Assembly: GCA_902362805.1 (NCBI GenBank)
Contig: CABIXY010000005.1
Coordinates: 237,941-301,940 of the forward strand
Length of the DNA: 64,000 bases
Direction: 5' to 3'
Source: Eubacteriaceae bacterium
GTDB taxonomy: Bacteria > Bacillota > Clostridia > Peptostreptococcales > Anaerovoracaceae
The notes under the pieces are model-generated. The model ran no database searches. It was not told the DNA's origin and saw only the letters and a program-made list of their open reading frames with translations. Position 1 is the stretch's first letter. Each line of letters starts with the position of its first letter. Position numbers and translations under genes: made by a program. This document shows, one piece after another, positions 37,256 to 47,769 of this stretch.

Positions 37256-38839
37256 TTATTTCACAACCCTGTCAAGCCTCTTGAGAGCCAGAGCCATAGT
37301 CAATCCCGGTATGACACGATTTCCGGTGATTTCAGCGCCCAGGACTTCATTAATTCTCTTCAATCTGTACTGTACAGTGTTGGTATGAATCCCCATGAAT
37401 TCCGAGGTCTTTCCACTGTTCATGCCCGCATCGAGAACAAAAGTCTCCAGAGTCTCCAGCAGTTGTTTTGCCTTATTCTCTCCCATTTCTTTTCTAAACG
37501 GCTCCAGAAGATCCATGTAGTTCTTTTTCAGATAGCCGCCCTGAACCTGCAGATTGATACAATTGGAAACAAGAGCCAGTTCATATTTTGTAAATACTCT
37601 CTTGTACGGGAAAACGCTTTCAACAAAGGTCCAGGTCTCGCTGATCAGTCTGAACGCATCTCCTGCACCTTCGATACCATCGAGTCCTGTGGCGTGGAAA
37701 ATCCGCACCGTCTTGCTGCCCTCTTTCAACTTGTCAAAGAGCACCAGGCAGCTGGACTTCTGCGTTGTTTCTTCATCCTCCGGCTTTTCGCCGTTTTTAA
37801 GAATCATGCCGTAGGTTTCTTCTCCTTCGGTGATTCTAAGCACTTCGATGTTTTCTTTTTTTTCAAATTCGCTGATAACCGCATTTCCCTGATTGGTTTC
37901 AATCCCCTTGGCATAAAAAACACTGAGAATGTTATCCGCCTTAATTTCCATCTCGTCTTTCAGAGAATAGGCCAGGGATTTATTGCCCCTGATCAAAGCC
38001 TTGATCAGTTCGGCACGCACATCTCTTTCCGGCGTATATTTCCACATGCCCATCGCCAGTTCGATGATTTCGGCCAGCTTGGTAATCTCTCCTGCTGAAT
38101 AGTTGTCTTCGTTATCAACGATAAAGAGAAAATACTTCTCCTTGTTAATTGTAATCGGTCCCCAGTAAGTCAGAACGCCGTTGACATCGATGAAGGTATA
38201 GATACCCGCCTTTTCAACATCCCGCTCTTTACCCATTCTGATCGCATCGGCAATGGTGGTCTTCTGTCTGGTCTCGATGGACAAGATCGGGTTAAAATCT
38301 TTCGAGAGAAGGACGACCTGGAAATCGTTGCTGACGGCAGCCTCACGCAAGGCCGCCTGAAAGGTCTTATGTTTTTCAAAATTGAGCAGATGATAGATGG
38401 TGTTGTTAATCAAGCTGTTCTTGAAATTATCACCGTAGAGCAGTTTGTCCATAATCTGTTCAATGGCATCGGAATACTCTGCCTTGTTGTTTTTCGGTAT
38501 GACGATGAAAGGGAGCCCCACCTGCTCAGCGGTTTCTATCACCTCGCTGTCCGCACCAGTCAGCCCCTTTTCCACATGAAAAACGACTAAAGCGCTGACG
38601 CCCTCCTTAGCCAAGCCTTTGACAACTTCACACTGCATTTTTTCTTTGCCTGTCATTCCGTAAAATGATGTAAGAACAATCTGCTCTCTTACCCCATTAT
38701 TTTTTATGGCAGTTTCCACGTTGGCAGCGTCCATTACCGAGACGGAACGGACCCTGTTGCCAATGTTTCGCTTTCCTGCTGCCAGAATGCTGGGGCTGAA
38801 TGCCTCCAAACTCAAACAATCATTTACAGTTATTTTCAT
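37256..38839 (-). CDS. PucR-family transcriptional regulator
   Basis: 527 aa. The N-terminal PucR sensing domain spans ~5-125 (NDCLSLEAFSPSILAAGKRN, SALVVFHVEKGL), a central GGDEF-like/CdaR region follows, and a C-terminal HTH_30 (LDAGMNSGKTSEFMGIHTNTVQYRLKRI) binds DNA. Members regulate purine or amino-acid use. It is inserted between ftsH and coaX in an otherwise housekeeping operon. Target unknown. Confidence 0.92.
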   Translation of the reverse strand: MKITVNDCLSLEAFSPSILAAGKRNIGNRVRSVSVMDAANVETAIKNNGVREQIVLTSFYGMTGKEKMQCEVVKGLAKEGVSALVVFHVEKGLTGADSEVIETAEQVGLPFIVIPKNNKAEYSDAIEQIMDKLLYGDNFKNSLINNTIYHLLNFEKHKTFQAALREAAVSNDFQVVLLSKDFNPILSIETRQKTTIADAIRMGKERDVEKAGIYTFIDVNGVLTYWGPITINKEKYFLFIVDNEDNYSAGEITKLAEIIELAMGMWKYTPERDVRAELIKALIRGNKSLAYSLKDEMEIKADNILSVFYAKGIETNQGNAVISEFEKKENIEVLRITEGEETYGMILKNGEKPEDEETTQKSSCLVLFDKLKEGSKTVRIFHATGLDGIEGAGDAFRLISETWTFVESVFPYKRVFTKYELALVSNCINLQVQGGYLKKNYMDLLEPFRKEMGENKAKQLLETLETFVLDAGMNSGKTSEFMGIHTNTVQYRLKRINEVLGAEITGNRVIPGLTMALALKRLDRVVK

Positions 38840-38848
38840 ATATTACCT

Positions 38849-40942
38849 CTATTCTTCTTCCTTGTGTTCCTCTTTTTCTGGCAGCAGCTTTGCTGTCTCC
38901 TCTTCGGAACGGTCTTCACCTATAGCTTCTTTCCCTTCTCCGCTTTCAGTGTCGCCATCGGAATCAGATGGATTCTCGTCTTCATCCATGTAGTCAGTAT
39001 CATATTTAGCAAGTTCAGCAGCCAGTCTTTCTTCTTCCTCTTTGCGGATACGTTCAAATTCTGCTGCTTCTTCTGCGTTGACTCTCTGAATTTCTTCTTC
39101 TTTTTCTCTTACCAGCTCTGCCAGTCCCTGCGCGTCGACCTCTCCCGTGTACAGCGCCTCGAACTGCTCGCCGTCGAGAGTTTCTACTTCGAGCAGTGCC
39201 TGCGCCACTCGCTCCAGTTTATCCATATTGTCAGTCAGAATGCGAGATGTTACTTCGTAAGCTTCTTCTATGATGGATTTTACCTCATGATCGATTTCTG
39301 TAGCAATTCCTTCTGAGTAATTCTTTCTCGTGGAGAAGTCCTTGCCCAGGAATACTTCATCAGACTCACTGTAATTGACAGGTCCGATTTTATCGCTGAA
39401 CCCGTATTTGGTAACCATCGCTCTGGCAATCTCTGTCGCTCTCATGATATCATTGCTTGCGCCAGTGCTGATATCGTCCAGCGTCAACTGTTCTGCTACA
39501 CGTCCGCCCAGCAGGTGTTTGATGCTGTTAAGCATACCGTTCTTCGTCTCAAAGCCCTTGTCTCTTTCTGGCAGGGACATGGTGAATCCACCGGCATTGC
39601 CTCTCGGGATGATGGTAATCTGGTGCACAGGATCCGAATCCGGCAGACTTCTCATGACGATGGCGTGGCCTGCTTCGTGGTACGCTGTCAGTTTACGCTC
39701 TTCCGGACTGATAACCCTGCTCTTCTTGGCAGGTCCTGCCATAACCTTGGTCGCTGCTTCTTCGATTTCCGCCATTCTGATCTTTCGTCCATTTCTTCTG
39801 GCCGTAATCAGCGCCGCTTCGTTGAGCAGGTTCTCTATGTCAGCCGGTGTAAATCCCGGCGTTCTTCTCGCCAAAATCTTCGGTGAAACTTCATCAGACA
39901 ACGGCTTATTTTTCGAATGGACTTTGATGATTTCTTCTCTGCCCTTGATATCCGGAATGCCGATTACAACTTGTCTGTCAAATCTGCCCGGTCTCAGCAG
40001 AGCCGGGTCCAATACGTCCGGTCTGTTGGTTGCCGCCAGAATGATGATGCCAGAATTCTCTCCGAATCCGTCCATCTCTACCAACAGCTGGTTGAGGGTC
40101 TGTTCTCTTTCGTCGTTTCCTCCGCCCAGGCCTGCACCTCTTTTTCGTCCCACCGCGTCAATTTCATCGATGAAAACGATACATGGGGAATTTTTTTTGG
40201 CCTGGTCGAATAAATCTCTCACTCTGGATGCACCGACACCGACAAACATCTCAACGAAGTCAGAACCACTGATGGTGAAAAACGGTACGCCAGCTTCTCC
40301 GGCAGTGGCTTTAGAAACGTAAGTCTTACCGGTTCCCGGAGGACCGACCAGCAATATGCCCTTCGGTATTCTGGCACCTACTTCTTTGTATTTTCGCGGA
40401 TCTTTCAGGAAATCTACCACCTCAGAAAGTTCTTCCTTTTCCTCGTCTAATCCGGCTACTTCATCAAAGGTGATCTTCTTGCCTTCTCCCTTATATAGCC
40501 GCGCTTTGCTTTTTCCAAAGGAAAATGCTTTGCCATTGCCCCCCTGATTCATCATCAGATAGAACAAAAAGCCCAGGGCTACCACCATGATCAACGTCGG
40601 CAGCAGACTGAGGATGGTGGAACCAGAAGACGGTTTTGGCGTCTTTACGGCCAGGTTTTTCTCCTGCATCTGCGGGAAAATATAGGTTTCCTCCAGCCAG
40701 CTGATTTCTGTGATATACGGCGCATAAGCGTAGACGTACTTGTCTTTCCCTATTTTTCCCGTAATCTTTGTGTCTTCAATCTCGATTTCGGTGATCTTCT
40801 CCTGTTCCAAGTAGTTGGCCAGCGTGGAAAACTTCACCTGTTTGTACTCTGCGCCGCCGCTGCCATTATAGAAAAAGGCCGCTGCTAACACCAGCGCAAA
40901 AATCACTAAGTAAATACTGATATTCTTTGCGAATTTTTTCAA
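38849..40942 (-). CDS. ftsH: ATP-dependent zinc metalloprotease FtsH
   Basis: 697 aa. Two N-terminal membrane helices flank an external domain (residues ~10-130). The AAA module has [20 protein letters not shown] and the [22 protein letters not shown]. The protease has the zinc site HEAGH. The C-terminal ~60 residues are an unusually acidic Glu/Asp-rich tail. It degrades damaged and short-lived membrane proteins. The neighbouring genes match the conserved tilS-(hpt)-ftsH string, but hpt is absent. Confidence 0.98.
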   Translation of the reverse strand: MKKFAKNISIYLVIFALVLAAAFFYNGSGGAEYKQVKFSTLANYLEQEKITEIEIEDTKITGKIGKDKYVYAYAPYITEISWLEETYIFPQMQEKNLAVKTPKPSSGSTILSLLPTLIMVVALGFLFYLMMNQGGNGKAFSFGKSKARLYKGEGKKITFDEVAGLDEEKEELSEVVDFLKDPRKYKEVGARIPKGILLVGPPGTGKTYVSKATAGEAGVPFFTISGSDFVEMFVGVGASRVRDLFDQAKKNSPCIVFIDEIDAVGRKRGAGLGGGNDEREQTLNQLLVEMDGFGENSGIIILAATNRPDVLDPALLRPGRFDRQVVIGIPDIKGREEIIKVHSKNKPLSDEVSPKILARRTPGFTPADIENLLNEAALITARRNGRKIRMAEIEEAATKVMAGPAKKSRVISPEERKLTAYHEAGHAIVMRSLPDSDPVHQITIIPRGNAGGFTMSLPERDKGFETKNGMLNSIKHLLGGRVAEQLTLDDISTGASNDIMRATEIARAMVTKYGFSDKIGPVNYSESDEVFLGKDFSTRKNYSEGIATEIDHEVKSIIEEAYEVTSRILTDNMDKLERVAQALLEVETLDGEQFEALYTGEVDAQGLAELVREKEEEIQRVNAEEAAEFERIRKEEEERLAAELAKYDTDYMDEDENPSDSDGDTESGEGKEAIGEDRSEEETAKLLPEKEEHKEEE

Positions 40943-41033
40943 TTTCGTTGTCTCCTCCCATATCTATATTCTCAAATTCTCGTATTATAAATTTGTTCTC
41001 CCTTAACAAAACAGTCCTATAATTTTATCATAT

Positions 41034-42431
41034 TCAACAATTTATTTCAATACAAATCACCTTTTTTGTATCTTCACACAGTTTATAGCGGGCAGAATAC
41101 CGTCCTCTGCCCTGATAAGGCAGAATCCAGAGGATTTCACGACCCACTGCCGCAAACTGGACGCTGTTTCTCTCGTCCTTGGGCACTTTTCGATCCACCA
41201 GATAGTCCTGCAGTTTCTTTGTTCTCGTCTCTCCGATAGCAATAAAATCGCCGGCCTTTCGAGTCCTCAAGGTGATTCGCGCTGCCGCATCGTCACCGAA
41301 GTGTTCCCTGAGCAAATCATAGTCAAAGACGGCATGACTGTCTTTAGGCAGCTTCTGTTCCTCATATTCCCCTTTAGAGAGAATGGTAACTTTGATATCA
41401 CTGTTCGCCAGGGGCGCTCCTCTAGCAGCCTTGACATCATCATACACCTTTGTCAGATAATATCCTCTCGGCAGGTCAAGGCGTGCCGACGGTCCCTGAT
41501 GAAAGGCGATACTCTCGCAGCCATCGAAATGGGTGAAGGTCATATCTTCTGTCAATCCAATGCTGTGAAAAGCTTTGGCAAACACTCGCTGGCGTACAGC
41601 TCGGTGCAGGCCGCGGAGTTTCTCCCCGTCCATCAAGACACTGGTCGCGTCAGCCTCCTTGGCCAGCCCATCAAAAGCATCGGCAGCCTGCTGCCAAAGA
41701 TAATCTTTATCTACAGCGGCAGTCTTCCCCATTCTAATCATTGTATCCTTTATATTCGTGTTATATTCCTTTTCCAGATAAGGAATCAAGTTGAGACGGA
41801 TTTTATTTCTCGTATAAATTGGTGCTAAATTGGTCTGATCAATGCAGGGGTGCAGGTCGTGTTCTCGGCAGTAGGTCAGAATGTCTTCTTTGCATACGTC
41901 AAGCAGCGGACGAATGATTTCGTTTTCCTGCTCGTCAAAACGCCTGTAACTGATGCCTGACAGCCCGTCCGTTCCCACGCCTCGCAAGATGCGGAACAAA
42001 ATCGTTTCCACCTGGTCGTCGGCATTTTGTGCCACGGCGATTTTTATGTTATCTCGCCGGACGCCCTTCGCGGCTATCTCTGCAGCTACCTCTGCAAAAG
42101 ACTGATAACGAACCTTGCGGCCAGCCTCTTCCGAGGTAATTTTCTCTTCGGCGGCAATTTTGCTGCAGTCATAGACAAAAGTTCGGCACGGGCAGCCCGC
42201 TTCCTGTGCAATCCGCTCCACATAGGACTGATCCGCCTCTGCCGCTCCCGGCCTGAACCTGTGATTGATGTGAACGGGATGAAGGGTCAGCTCCCACTCT
42301 TTCGCCAAGTCCAGTAAGACATGAAAAAGGCACACCGAATCAGGACCACCCGAGAGGCCGATGACGATGTGCTGATTTTTTTTGATTAAATGATGTTCCC
42401 TGATCGTGTTTAACACTGTTTCTCTAATCAT
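41034..42431 (-). CDS. tilS: tRNA(Ile)-lysidine synthase TilS
   Basis: 465 aa from the ATG at 42431. PP-loop ATP site GLSGGPDSVCLF, VHINHRFRPGAAEADQSYVE, and the C-terminal substrate domain (RKAGDFIAIGETRTKKLQDYLVDRKVPKDERN) are typical. It makes lysidine at C34 of tRNA-Ile(CAU). There is no ribosome-binding site; a TATACT box sits only 9 nt before the ATG, which would make the mRNA nearly leaderless. ftsH follows after 91 nt. Confidence 0.96.
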   Translation of the reverse strand: MIRETVLNTIREHHLIKKNQHIVIGLSGGPDSVCLFHVLLDLAKEWELTLHPVHINHRFRPGAAEADQSYVERIAQEAGCPCRTFVYDCSKIAAEEKITSEEAGRKVRYQSFAEVAAEIAAKGVRRDNIKIAVAQNADDQVETILFRILRGVGTDGLSGISYRRFDEQENEIIRPLLDVCKEDILTYCREHDLHPCIDQTNLAPIYTRNKIRLNLIPYLEKEYNTNIKDTMIRMGKTAAVDKDYLWQQAADAFDGLAKEADATSVLMDGEKLRGLHRAVRQRVFAKAFHSIGLTEDMTFTHFDGCESIAFHQGPSARLDLPRGYYLTKVYDDVKAARGAPLANSDIKVTILSKGEYEEQKLPKDSHAVFDYDLLREHFGDDAAARITLRTRKAGDFIAIGETRTKKLQDYLVDRKVPKDERNSVQFAAVGREILWILPYQGRGRYSARYKLCEDTKKVICIEINC

Positions 42432-42437
42432 AACAGT

Positions 42438-42446
42438 GTAAGTATA
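42438..42446 (-). promoter_or_regulatory. Candidate -10 box very close to the tilS start
   Basis: TATACT at 42446-42441 on the minus strand, 9 nt before the tilS ATG; the -35 region is poor. Confidence 0.4.
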
Positions 42447-42495
42447 CCACAAACAGAAGCGTTTTAAAAGAATCTAATGTGAATAAACTTGACCT

Positions 42496-44463
42496 TTAAT
42501 AATTTAGTCGATGTATATCTGTGACCTTTCCCCGTACGATATATACGTACATCACATAATTCCTCCCTTCATAGATCCACTGCTGCATACCTGAATAATA
42601 ATTTTTTCGATCTGGTTTTCCCCAAGTCGTTTGCAGCAACTGTTTACTGGTCATTCCGATGTATACGGCGTTTCCAAAATACACTTTTTCTCTTTCATAC
42701 GCCACTTTCTGGTTATGGGAATTGTATAAATAAATATAAACAGCTGACCCAGTCGGATGCTTACCTGTATAGACCTTTACAGTAGGAGTTCCCTTAGTCT
42801 TTCCAATTTTCTTTGTAAATACTTTTCCATTAATCTTTACTTTTACAATATCGCCTTGGATCGCCCCACCGCAATTGACATAGACGTACTTAGAGTATCT
42901 GAAAATGAAGCGCGAGCTGTTCACGTAACTATTCTTTCGCTTGTAAACTCGTTCTTTAAAAGTCACTGAACTGCCGTTTTCTGTTGTGGCAGTGAATTTG
43001 ATATCTTTACCATATTTCTGACATGGAATCGACAAGCTAAAGTTCCCTTTAGAGTTTGCCTTTGCTTTATAAGTCTTGCCATTTAAAACTGTTTTTATAG
43101 TCACACCGGGATAGGTTTTGCCTTTCACGATTTTAGTTCTATCATAAATTTTATTGATGTCGATTTCAATCTCTGCATCTTCAATCGCAGTCTCCTTGTT
43201 GATTTCTAACCCAGTGTCATCTTTCACTACGATTTTGATTGTTCCATTCTTAGGCTGTAACGGATATTCGGTTTGTATTAGTACAATGTCACCTTGATCT
43301 TTGATGTCACAAGGATAAGATTGGTTACCGACAAAGACGGTGGCTGATTGAATTTTCTCATCTTCCAACTTGTTTACGGATGCCATTAATCCTTTTGTTT
43401 CCGCAATGATGGTGCCAAAATTGATACTGCTCTGTTTAACATTAATTGTTACCGAAGCAGAAGCTTCTGCCGAGCCTTTCATGCCGACTGTCTTTAGCGT
43501 AATTACTGCAGTTCCTGTATTGTGTACATGCACCATCCCATCTGTATCCACTGAAACTGCAGCCGAATTGCTAGATGTATAGGAAAATCCGGTTCCATCA
43601 CCTGATGCTTTCGCCTCAATTTTGAAAGGTCTGCTTTTCAGATATACATCATAGGACTGCTTTTTTAGAGTTATAACTTGGTCTTTCCCTTTTATTATAA
43701 ACTGCATCGAGGTTTGCCCATGATATTGTCCAATGCCTGTGACTGTCATTGTCGCAACGCCTACTTCTTTGTTATTTTGATAATCCAGTTTATAATCCCT
43801 GTTCTCTTTCAACAGTGTCGATCCATAGGTTATTCTTGGAAAAAGATATTGGGGATAGCCATCGTAAGTGAAGGTATCACGAGATACATCAATCTTTGCT
43901 TTATTGATATCGAACCCAACCTTGTAATAATGAGACGTAGTACCTTTAAAATTTCCCACGCCTCTAATAGTAGCATAACCTAGCCCATCTTCTACGATAT
44001 ATTTTTCGATAACGTAATCTTTGTTCTCTACAAGTTCTGTTGAGTGATAGGTGACGTTTGCTTTTGGCTTGTCACCGTCTTCTGTATAATCTGCCATCCG
44101 TATTGAACATTTACTAATGTCCTCTGGATAAATGGTCGTTTCAGCTTGCAGTTCCCCACTATATTGACCGATTCCTTTGATAGTCACCAGCATTTTTCCA
44201 GCATCAATATTATTGCTGACTTCAACAACAAAATCCGTATTTTCTGTCAAATACTTAGCAGCTTTATAGACATAGACTTTTGAAGGGTACTGCGCAGTGC
44301 CGTCATATTTAAGGTCTAACGTCATGATATCAACATGATAATTCGAAATATCTATAGATGTATTGTTCTCTTCACCTTCTTCTGCAAGGGCAGTCACCGG
44401 AAAAAAGCTAAAGACAATAGCAATAGATAAGAGTACCGCCATGATTCGTTTCATTGTTTTCAC
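42496..44463 (-). CDS. Secreted repeat protein with MBG-like and Ig-like domains
   Basis: 655 aa. Signal peptide 1-27 (AVLLSIAIVFSFFPVTALA). Three tandem ~80-residue repeats follow (IDISNYHVDIMTLDLKYDGT..., each ending like VTIKGIGQYSG / ATIRGVGNFKG / MTVTGIGQYHG), then a Big_2-type Ig-like domain (SYTSSNSAAVSVDTDGMVHV) and two more beta-rich domains (KTYKAKANSKGNFSLSIP). The C-terminus reads GMTSKQLLQTTWGKPDRKN, like an SmpA/BamE-type outer-lobe fold. No LPXTG motif. Likely a cell-surface or matrix protein; ligand unknown. Confidence 0.85.
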   Translation of the reverse strand: MKTMKRIMAVLLSIAIVFSFFPVTALAEEGEENNTSIDISNYHVDIMTLDLKYDGTAQYPSKVYVYKAAKYLTENTDFVVEVSNNIDAGKMLVTIKGIGQYSGELQAETTIYPEDISKCSIRMADYTEDGDKPKANVTYHSTELVENKDYVIEKYIVEDGLGYATIRGVGNFKGTTSHYYKVGFDINKAKIDVSRDTFTYDGYPQYLFPRITYGSTLLKENRDYKLDYQNNKEVGVATMTVTGIGQYHGQTSMQFIIKGKDQVITLKKQSYDVYLKSRPFKIEAKASGDGTGFSYTSSNSAAVSVDTDGMVHVHNTGTAVITLKTVGMKGSAEASASVTINVKQSSINFGTIIAETKGLMASVNKLEDEKIQSATVFVGNQSYPCDIKDQGDIVLIQTEYPLQPKNGTIKIVVKDDTGLEINKETAIEDAEIEIDINKIYDRTKIVKGKTYPGVTIKTVLNGKTYKAKANSKGNFSLSIPCQKYGKDIKFTATTENGSSVTFKERVYKRKNSYVNSSRFIFRYSKYVYVNCGGAIQGDIVKVKINGKVFTKKIGKTKGTPTVKVYTGKHPTGSAVYIYLYNSHNQKVAYEREKVYFGNAVYIGMTSKQLLQTTWGKPDRKNYYSGMQQWIYEGRNYVMYVYIVRGKVTDIHRLNY

Positions 44464-44537
44464 CTTCTCAATTAATATTACTTTCGATTATACGCTGAAC
44501 TTATGTATTTTTCAACACAATAGGTCAACTCGCCCTA

Positions 44538-44566
44538 AAGCAAAACCGCACTGTCTCCAGTGCGGT
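44538..44566 (-). terminator. Terminator of the cbiMNQO operon
   Basis: ACCGCACTG-GAGA-CAGTGCGGT followed by TTTGCTTT on the minus strand, just after cbiO. Confidence 0.85.
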
Positions 44567-44594
44567 CTCTTAGTGTCTTAGTTTATAGCATTGG

Positions 44595-45434
44595 TTAAAT
44601 GCTTGCGATATAAGATTCCAGTTCCGAGAGGCTTCTGGGAACTGGCAGATCAGTCGGCAGAACCCCTTTTGCCGTCAGGCTTTCAAAGAGTTCGATGGCT
44701 GCCGGTTTCTTCAGATTGGTCTTTTCCAGGACCTCACTATTTGAGAACACATCTACAGGCGCTCCCTGCATCAGTGTCTTTCCATCGTGAATCAGAACGA
44801 TTTCTTCTGCCCACTCTAAAGCATAGTCTACATTGTGGGTGGACATCAGCACGGTAATACCCTGGTCAACCAACATGTCTACTATTTTGTTGACAATGAC
44901 CGTGTGCTTTGGATCCAAAGAGGAAGCCGGTTCGTCCAGAATGATCACCTCTGGATTCATGACCAGGACGTCTGCAATGGACACTTGCTTTTTCTGACCG
45001 CCGGAAAGAGAATGGGTCGGTTTCTCCATAAAAGGCGTAATTTCCAGGGTCTCAATCACCTGTTCCACCGCCGCCTTGGCGTCCATTTCACTCATGCCGA
45101 TATTCAAAGCACCAAAAGAGATTTCCTGAAATACTGATGCAGAAAAGAGCTGATTGTCCGGATCCTGAAAGACGATGCCTACTTTGCTCCTCAGGTTCAA
45201 AAGGCCCTTCTTACTGTAATCAACAGCTTCTCCATCAATATACAGGGTTCCATCGGCAGGCCTGTGAATGCCGTTGAGACATAGAAAAAAAGTGGATTTC
45301 CCTGCTCCGTTAGCCCCCATAAAGGCTACCTTTTTTCCTCTCTCAATTTCCAAACTCATACCGTTGAGAGAATAGCTCTTTTCGTCGTCGTAGGAAAAGT
45401 ATAACTCCTCTGCTTTGATGATGATATCTTTCAT
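44595..45434 (-). CDS. cbiO: Cobalt ECF transporter ATPase CbiO
   Basis: 279 aa. Walker A GANGAGKST, Q-loop QDPDNQLFS, signature HSLSGGQKKQVSIA, Walker B VIILDEPASSLDP and H-loop MSTHNV. It powers cobalt uptake with CbiM, N and Q encoded upstream. Only one ATPase gene is present, as expected for metal-specific ECF systems. Confidence 0.96.
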   Translation of the reverse strand: MKDIIIKAEELYFSYDDEKSYSLNGMSLEIERGKKVAFMGANGAGKSTFFLCLNGIHRPADGTLYIDGEAVDYSKKGLLNLRSKVGIVFQDPDNQLFSASVFQEISFGALNIGMSEMDAKAAVEQVIETLEITPFMEKPTHSLSGGQKKQVSIADVLVMNPEVIILDEPASSLDPKHTVIVNKIVDMLVDQGITVLMSTHNVDYALEWAEEIVLIHDGKTLMQGAPVDVFSNSEVLEKTNLKKPAAIELFESLTAKGVLPTDLPVPRSLSELESYIASI

Positions 45435-45442
45435 CAGAACTC

Positions 45443-46219
45443 CTATCCTTGCAATTTTATAAATACGGTGAACCCCAAAAGAACGAGTTCAAATACTGCA
45501 ATCATTATGATGTTTCTCTTGCTGACGTCGTGATTTTCCTCCAGCACTTTGATTTCTCCACTGTAGCACCTGGCCTCCATAGCGTCGTAGAGGTTTCTTG
45601 AGCGTTTCATTGCCCGGATGAAGAGAGCCTGCACCATGCCGCCGAAGGATTTGATCGATGTACGAAGATCCTTGTGTCCCAACCTGGCATTCTGGGATGT
45701 AGAAATGTAGTAAGCTACATCCAACAAGACAAAGATGTATCGATAAATCAAGAGCATCAGTTCCAAAAGCAGGGCCGGGCAGTGCATCTTTCGCAAGACA
45801 GACAGAATGTCCGTCATGGTCGTATTCAGCGACAGGAAATAGAGGCAGGAAACTGCCGCTAAGGCTGTCACAATCAGCTGAAGACCGTGTAAAACAGAAT
45901 CCCAGCTGCCGGTCAGGAACCAACTGCCAATCTGCAGGGCAAAGGCGTCCAGAGGATGCTTTGATACGTTGACGATAATGGCGGCCGTACTGAGAAGCAG
46001 AAAAGCCAGAGGTACCAGCATGAGACTGCCGTACCTCCGGGCTGAGATTCCGCCGATTTTTATGGTCAGAAAGCTGTTAAGAACCATGATGAAAAGTCCC
46101 ATCACGATGGAACGACTGACAATACAGAATATGAGAGTCAGCACCGCGAAGGCAAACTTTTCAGCTGGGTTAACATATCTGATTTTTGATAAGTAGCAGA
46201 GCTTATCAATGACTATCAC
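45443..46219 (-). CDS. cbiQ: Cobalt ECF transporter membrane protein CbiQ
   Basis: 258 aa with about five helices and the ECF-T coupling motif region ARLGHKDLRTSIKSFGGMVQALFIRAMKRSRNLYDAMEARCY. It overlaps cbiN by 14 nt and lies 8 nt before cbiO. Confidence 0.95.
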   Translation of the reverse strand: MIVIDKLCYLSKIRYVNPAEKFAFAVLTLIFCIVSRSIVMGLFIMVLNSFLTIKIGGISARRYGSLMLVPLAFLLLSTAAIIVNVSKHPLDAFALQIGSWFLTGSWDSVLHGLQLIVTALAAVSCLYFLSLNTTMTDILSVLRKMHCPALLLELMLLIYRYIFVLLDVAYYISTSQNARLGHKDLRTSIKSFGGMVQALFIRAMKRSRNLYDAMEARCYSGEIKVLEENHDVSKRNIIMIAVFELVLLGFTVFIKLQG

Positions 46220-46553
46220 TGTTTTCTACCTCTTCATCCTTTTTCCATTTATGTCTCTCGTAGAAACGGCCCATGATAAAGGCCACAATCCCCACGCCGA
46301 TACCTGTCTGCAGACAGAATATCAGACTTTCAATTTCACCGGGAATTTCTCCCCCTAGATACTGTTCCAAAATCGGTTCGAACCAAGGCGTATATTCACT
46401 GCCCTGAATTTCCGCCACCATCTGGCTTCCTGCATCGTCAGAACCGCCGAATTCCGCGCCTTTCAGTGTAAGAAATGGGATGACAGCGATGAGGATGGCG
46501 ATAACCAGCAGGACGATGACCAGTCCTTTTCTGCTCTTAGTCTTCTTCTCCAT
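46206..46553 (-). CDS. cbiN: Cobalt transport protein CbiN
   Basis: 115 aa: two membrane helices flanking GAEFGGSDDAGSQMV, YTPWFEPILE and EIESLIFCLQTGIGVGIV, all CbiN hallmarks. It interacts with CbiM to load cobalt. Confidence 0.95.
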   Translation of the reverse strand: MEKKTKSRKGLVIVLLVIAILIAVIPFLTLKGAEFGGSDDAGSQMVAEIQGSEYTPWFEPILEQYLGGEIPGEIESLIFCLQTGIGVGIVAFIMGRFYERHKWKKDEEVENSDSH

Positions 46554-46555
46554 GA

Positions 46556-47305
46556 TTATCTGCCCTCCTTTATGAATCCGATGGATCTCAGCTCAGGTTT
46601 TGCAAAAGATTCCAAGCCGATGACGATGACCACGGTCAAAATTCCTTCAACGATTGCCAGTGGCAGCTGTGTTGGGGCAAACACGCCCAGGAACTTCACG
46701 GCAGAAGCCATGACACCACCTACTTCGGACGGATAAGCGACAGCAAGCTGAATGCTTGTTACACAATATGTAAAGATGTCACCGATCATTGCCGCTAAAA
46801 ATACAGAAACCATCTTGTTGACCTTTAACTTCTCACAGAGCTTATACACGCCAAAGGAAACGAATGGTCCCGCAATGGCCATGGAAAAAGTATTTGCTCC
46901 CAATGTAGTCAAACCACCGTGGGCGAGCAGAATCGCCTGGAATAACAATACGATAATTCCCAGGATGCTGACAGAAGCAGGTCCGAACAAAATCGCGCCG
47001 AGGCCCGTTCCCGTCATGTGAGAACAGCTTCCTGTAACAGAGGGAATCTTCAGTGACGATATAACGAATATGAATGCTCCAGCCATGGCCAGAACAGTAA
47101 TTGCTTTTCTATTTTCACTGAGGGTTTTCTTGATGGAAATAAACCCCCATACCACAAAGGGAACACAGATAATCCCCCATACCAGAGAGTGCGTCGCCGG
47201 TAAATAACCCTCCATAATGTGCATCGCACTTGCCGTCGGCACGAGTCCGAATGCAACAGAGAGCGCTGAAACAATTGATAAAGTCAGTTTTTGCCTTTTT
47301 GTCAT
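46556..47305 (-). CDS. cbiM: Cobalt ECF substrate-binding protein CbiM
   Basis: 249 aa from the ATG at 47305 (AAAGGAG 5 nt upstream). An N-terminal cleavable leader is followed by MHIMEGYLP; the mature Met-His start binds cobalt. [21 protein letters not shown] is also diagnostic. It is the first gene of cbiMNQO behind a cobalamin riboswitch. Confidence 0.97.
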   Translation of the reverse strand: MTKRQKLTLSIVSALSVAFGLVPTASAMHIMEGYLPATHSLVWGIICVPFVVWGFISIKKTLSENRKAITVLAMAGAFIFVISSLKIPSVTGSCSHMTGTGLGAILFGPASVSILGIIVLLFQAILLAHGGLTTLGANTFSMAIAGPFVSFGVYKLCEKLKVNKMVSVFLAAMIGDIFTYCVTSIQLAVAYPSEVGGVMASAVKFLGVFAPTQLPLAIVEGILTVVIVIGLESFAKPELRSIGFIKEGR

Positions 47306-47433
47306 TTTTTCTCCTTTCATGAATAAACAAAAATTCACGCATTTTACGACTAACGCTTAGCCAGCCACAGGCTGGCGCGTTAAAGAACAAGGAATTCCCA
47401 TCAATATTTCTGTGAAAATTGAGGCAAGACCAT

Positions 47434-47466
47434 TAAAAAAACGCTTGTCCGAAACAGACAGGCGTC
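47434..47466 (-). terminator. Riboswitch-associated terminator
   Basis: GACAGGCGT-type hairpin (47441-47449 with 47458-47466) followed by TTTTTTT on the minus strand, directly after the cobalamin aptamer; expression platform for transcription control. Confidence 0.85.
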
Positions 47467-47469
47467 TCG

Positions 47470-47717
47470 CTGGAATCCATCAGCAATGACACTGTTTCTG
47501 GGGTTCCATGCGTGTTCACACCCGGCCATCGTTCGTAACCTTGTGCAAATTGGCTGTATTCAGGTAGTTCTTCTGACTTAGACATCAAACACTCACATCT
47601 GCGCCTTCCCAGTTTCCCAGTGACATTGTTGAGATGTGGCTACGTCTTCACAGCGGCGTGACCGTGCAAGTCTCTCACTTGCTTCTCTTTTAACCCCGAT
47701 TTGGGGACCTTCTTACA
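47470..47717 (-). promoter_or_regulatory. Cobalamin (B12) riboswitch
   Basis: On the minus strand the conserved core is clear: TCACTGGGAAACTGGGAAG (47623-47605) and the B12-box-like GTCAGAAGAACTACCTGA (47577-47560), with GCAAGTG/CACTTGC-type stems upstream. A terminator follows. It would shut off cobalt uptake when adenosylcobalamin is plentiful. Confidence 0.93.
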
Positions 47718-47732
47718 TTCAATTGTAGTTTC

Positions 47733-47762
47733 ATTCTACTACGACATTTACGCTCTTGTCAA
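47733..47762 (-). promoter_or_regulatory. cbiMNQO promoter
   Basis: TTGACA (47762-47757), an 18-nt spacer, TAGAAT (47738-47733). Confidence 0.85.
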
Positions 47763-47769
47763 GGTAAAC

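Noticed and set aside
39375..40322. 315-codon + strand frame opposite ftsH
   Set aside because: FtsH motifs are complete on the minus strand; the opposite frame has no start signals or domain.
40943..41033. Remnant of hpt between tilS and ftsH
   Set aside because: The gap is only 91 bp with no coding similarity visible, so no pseudogene can be supported.
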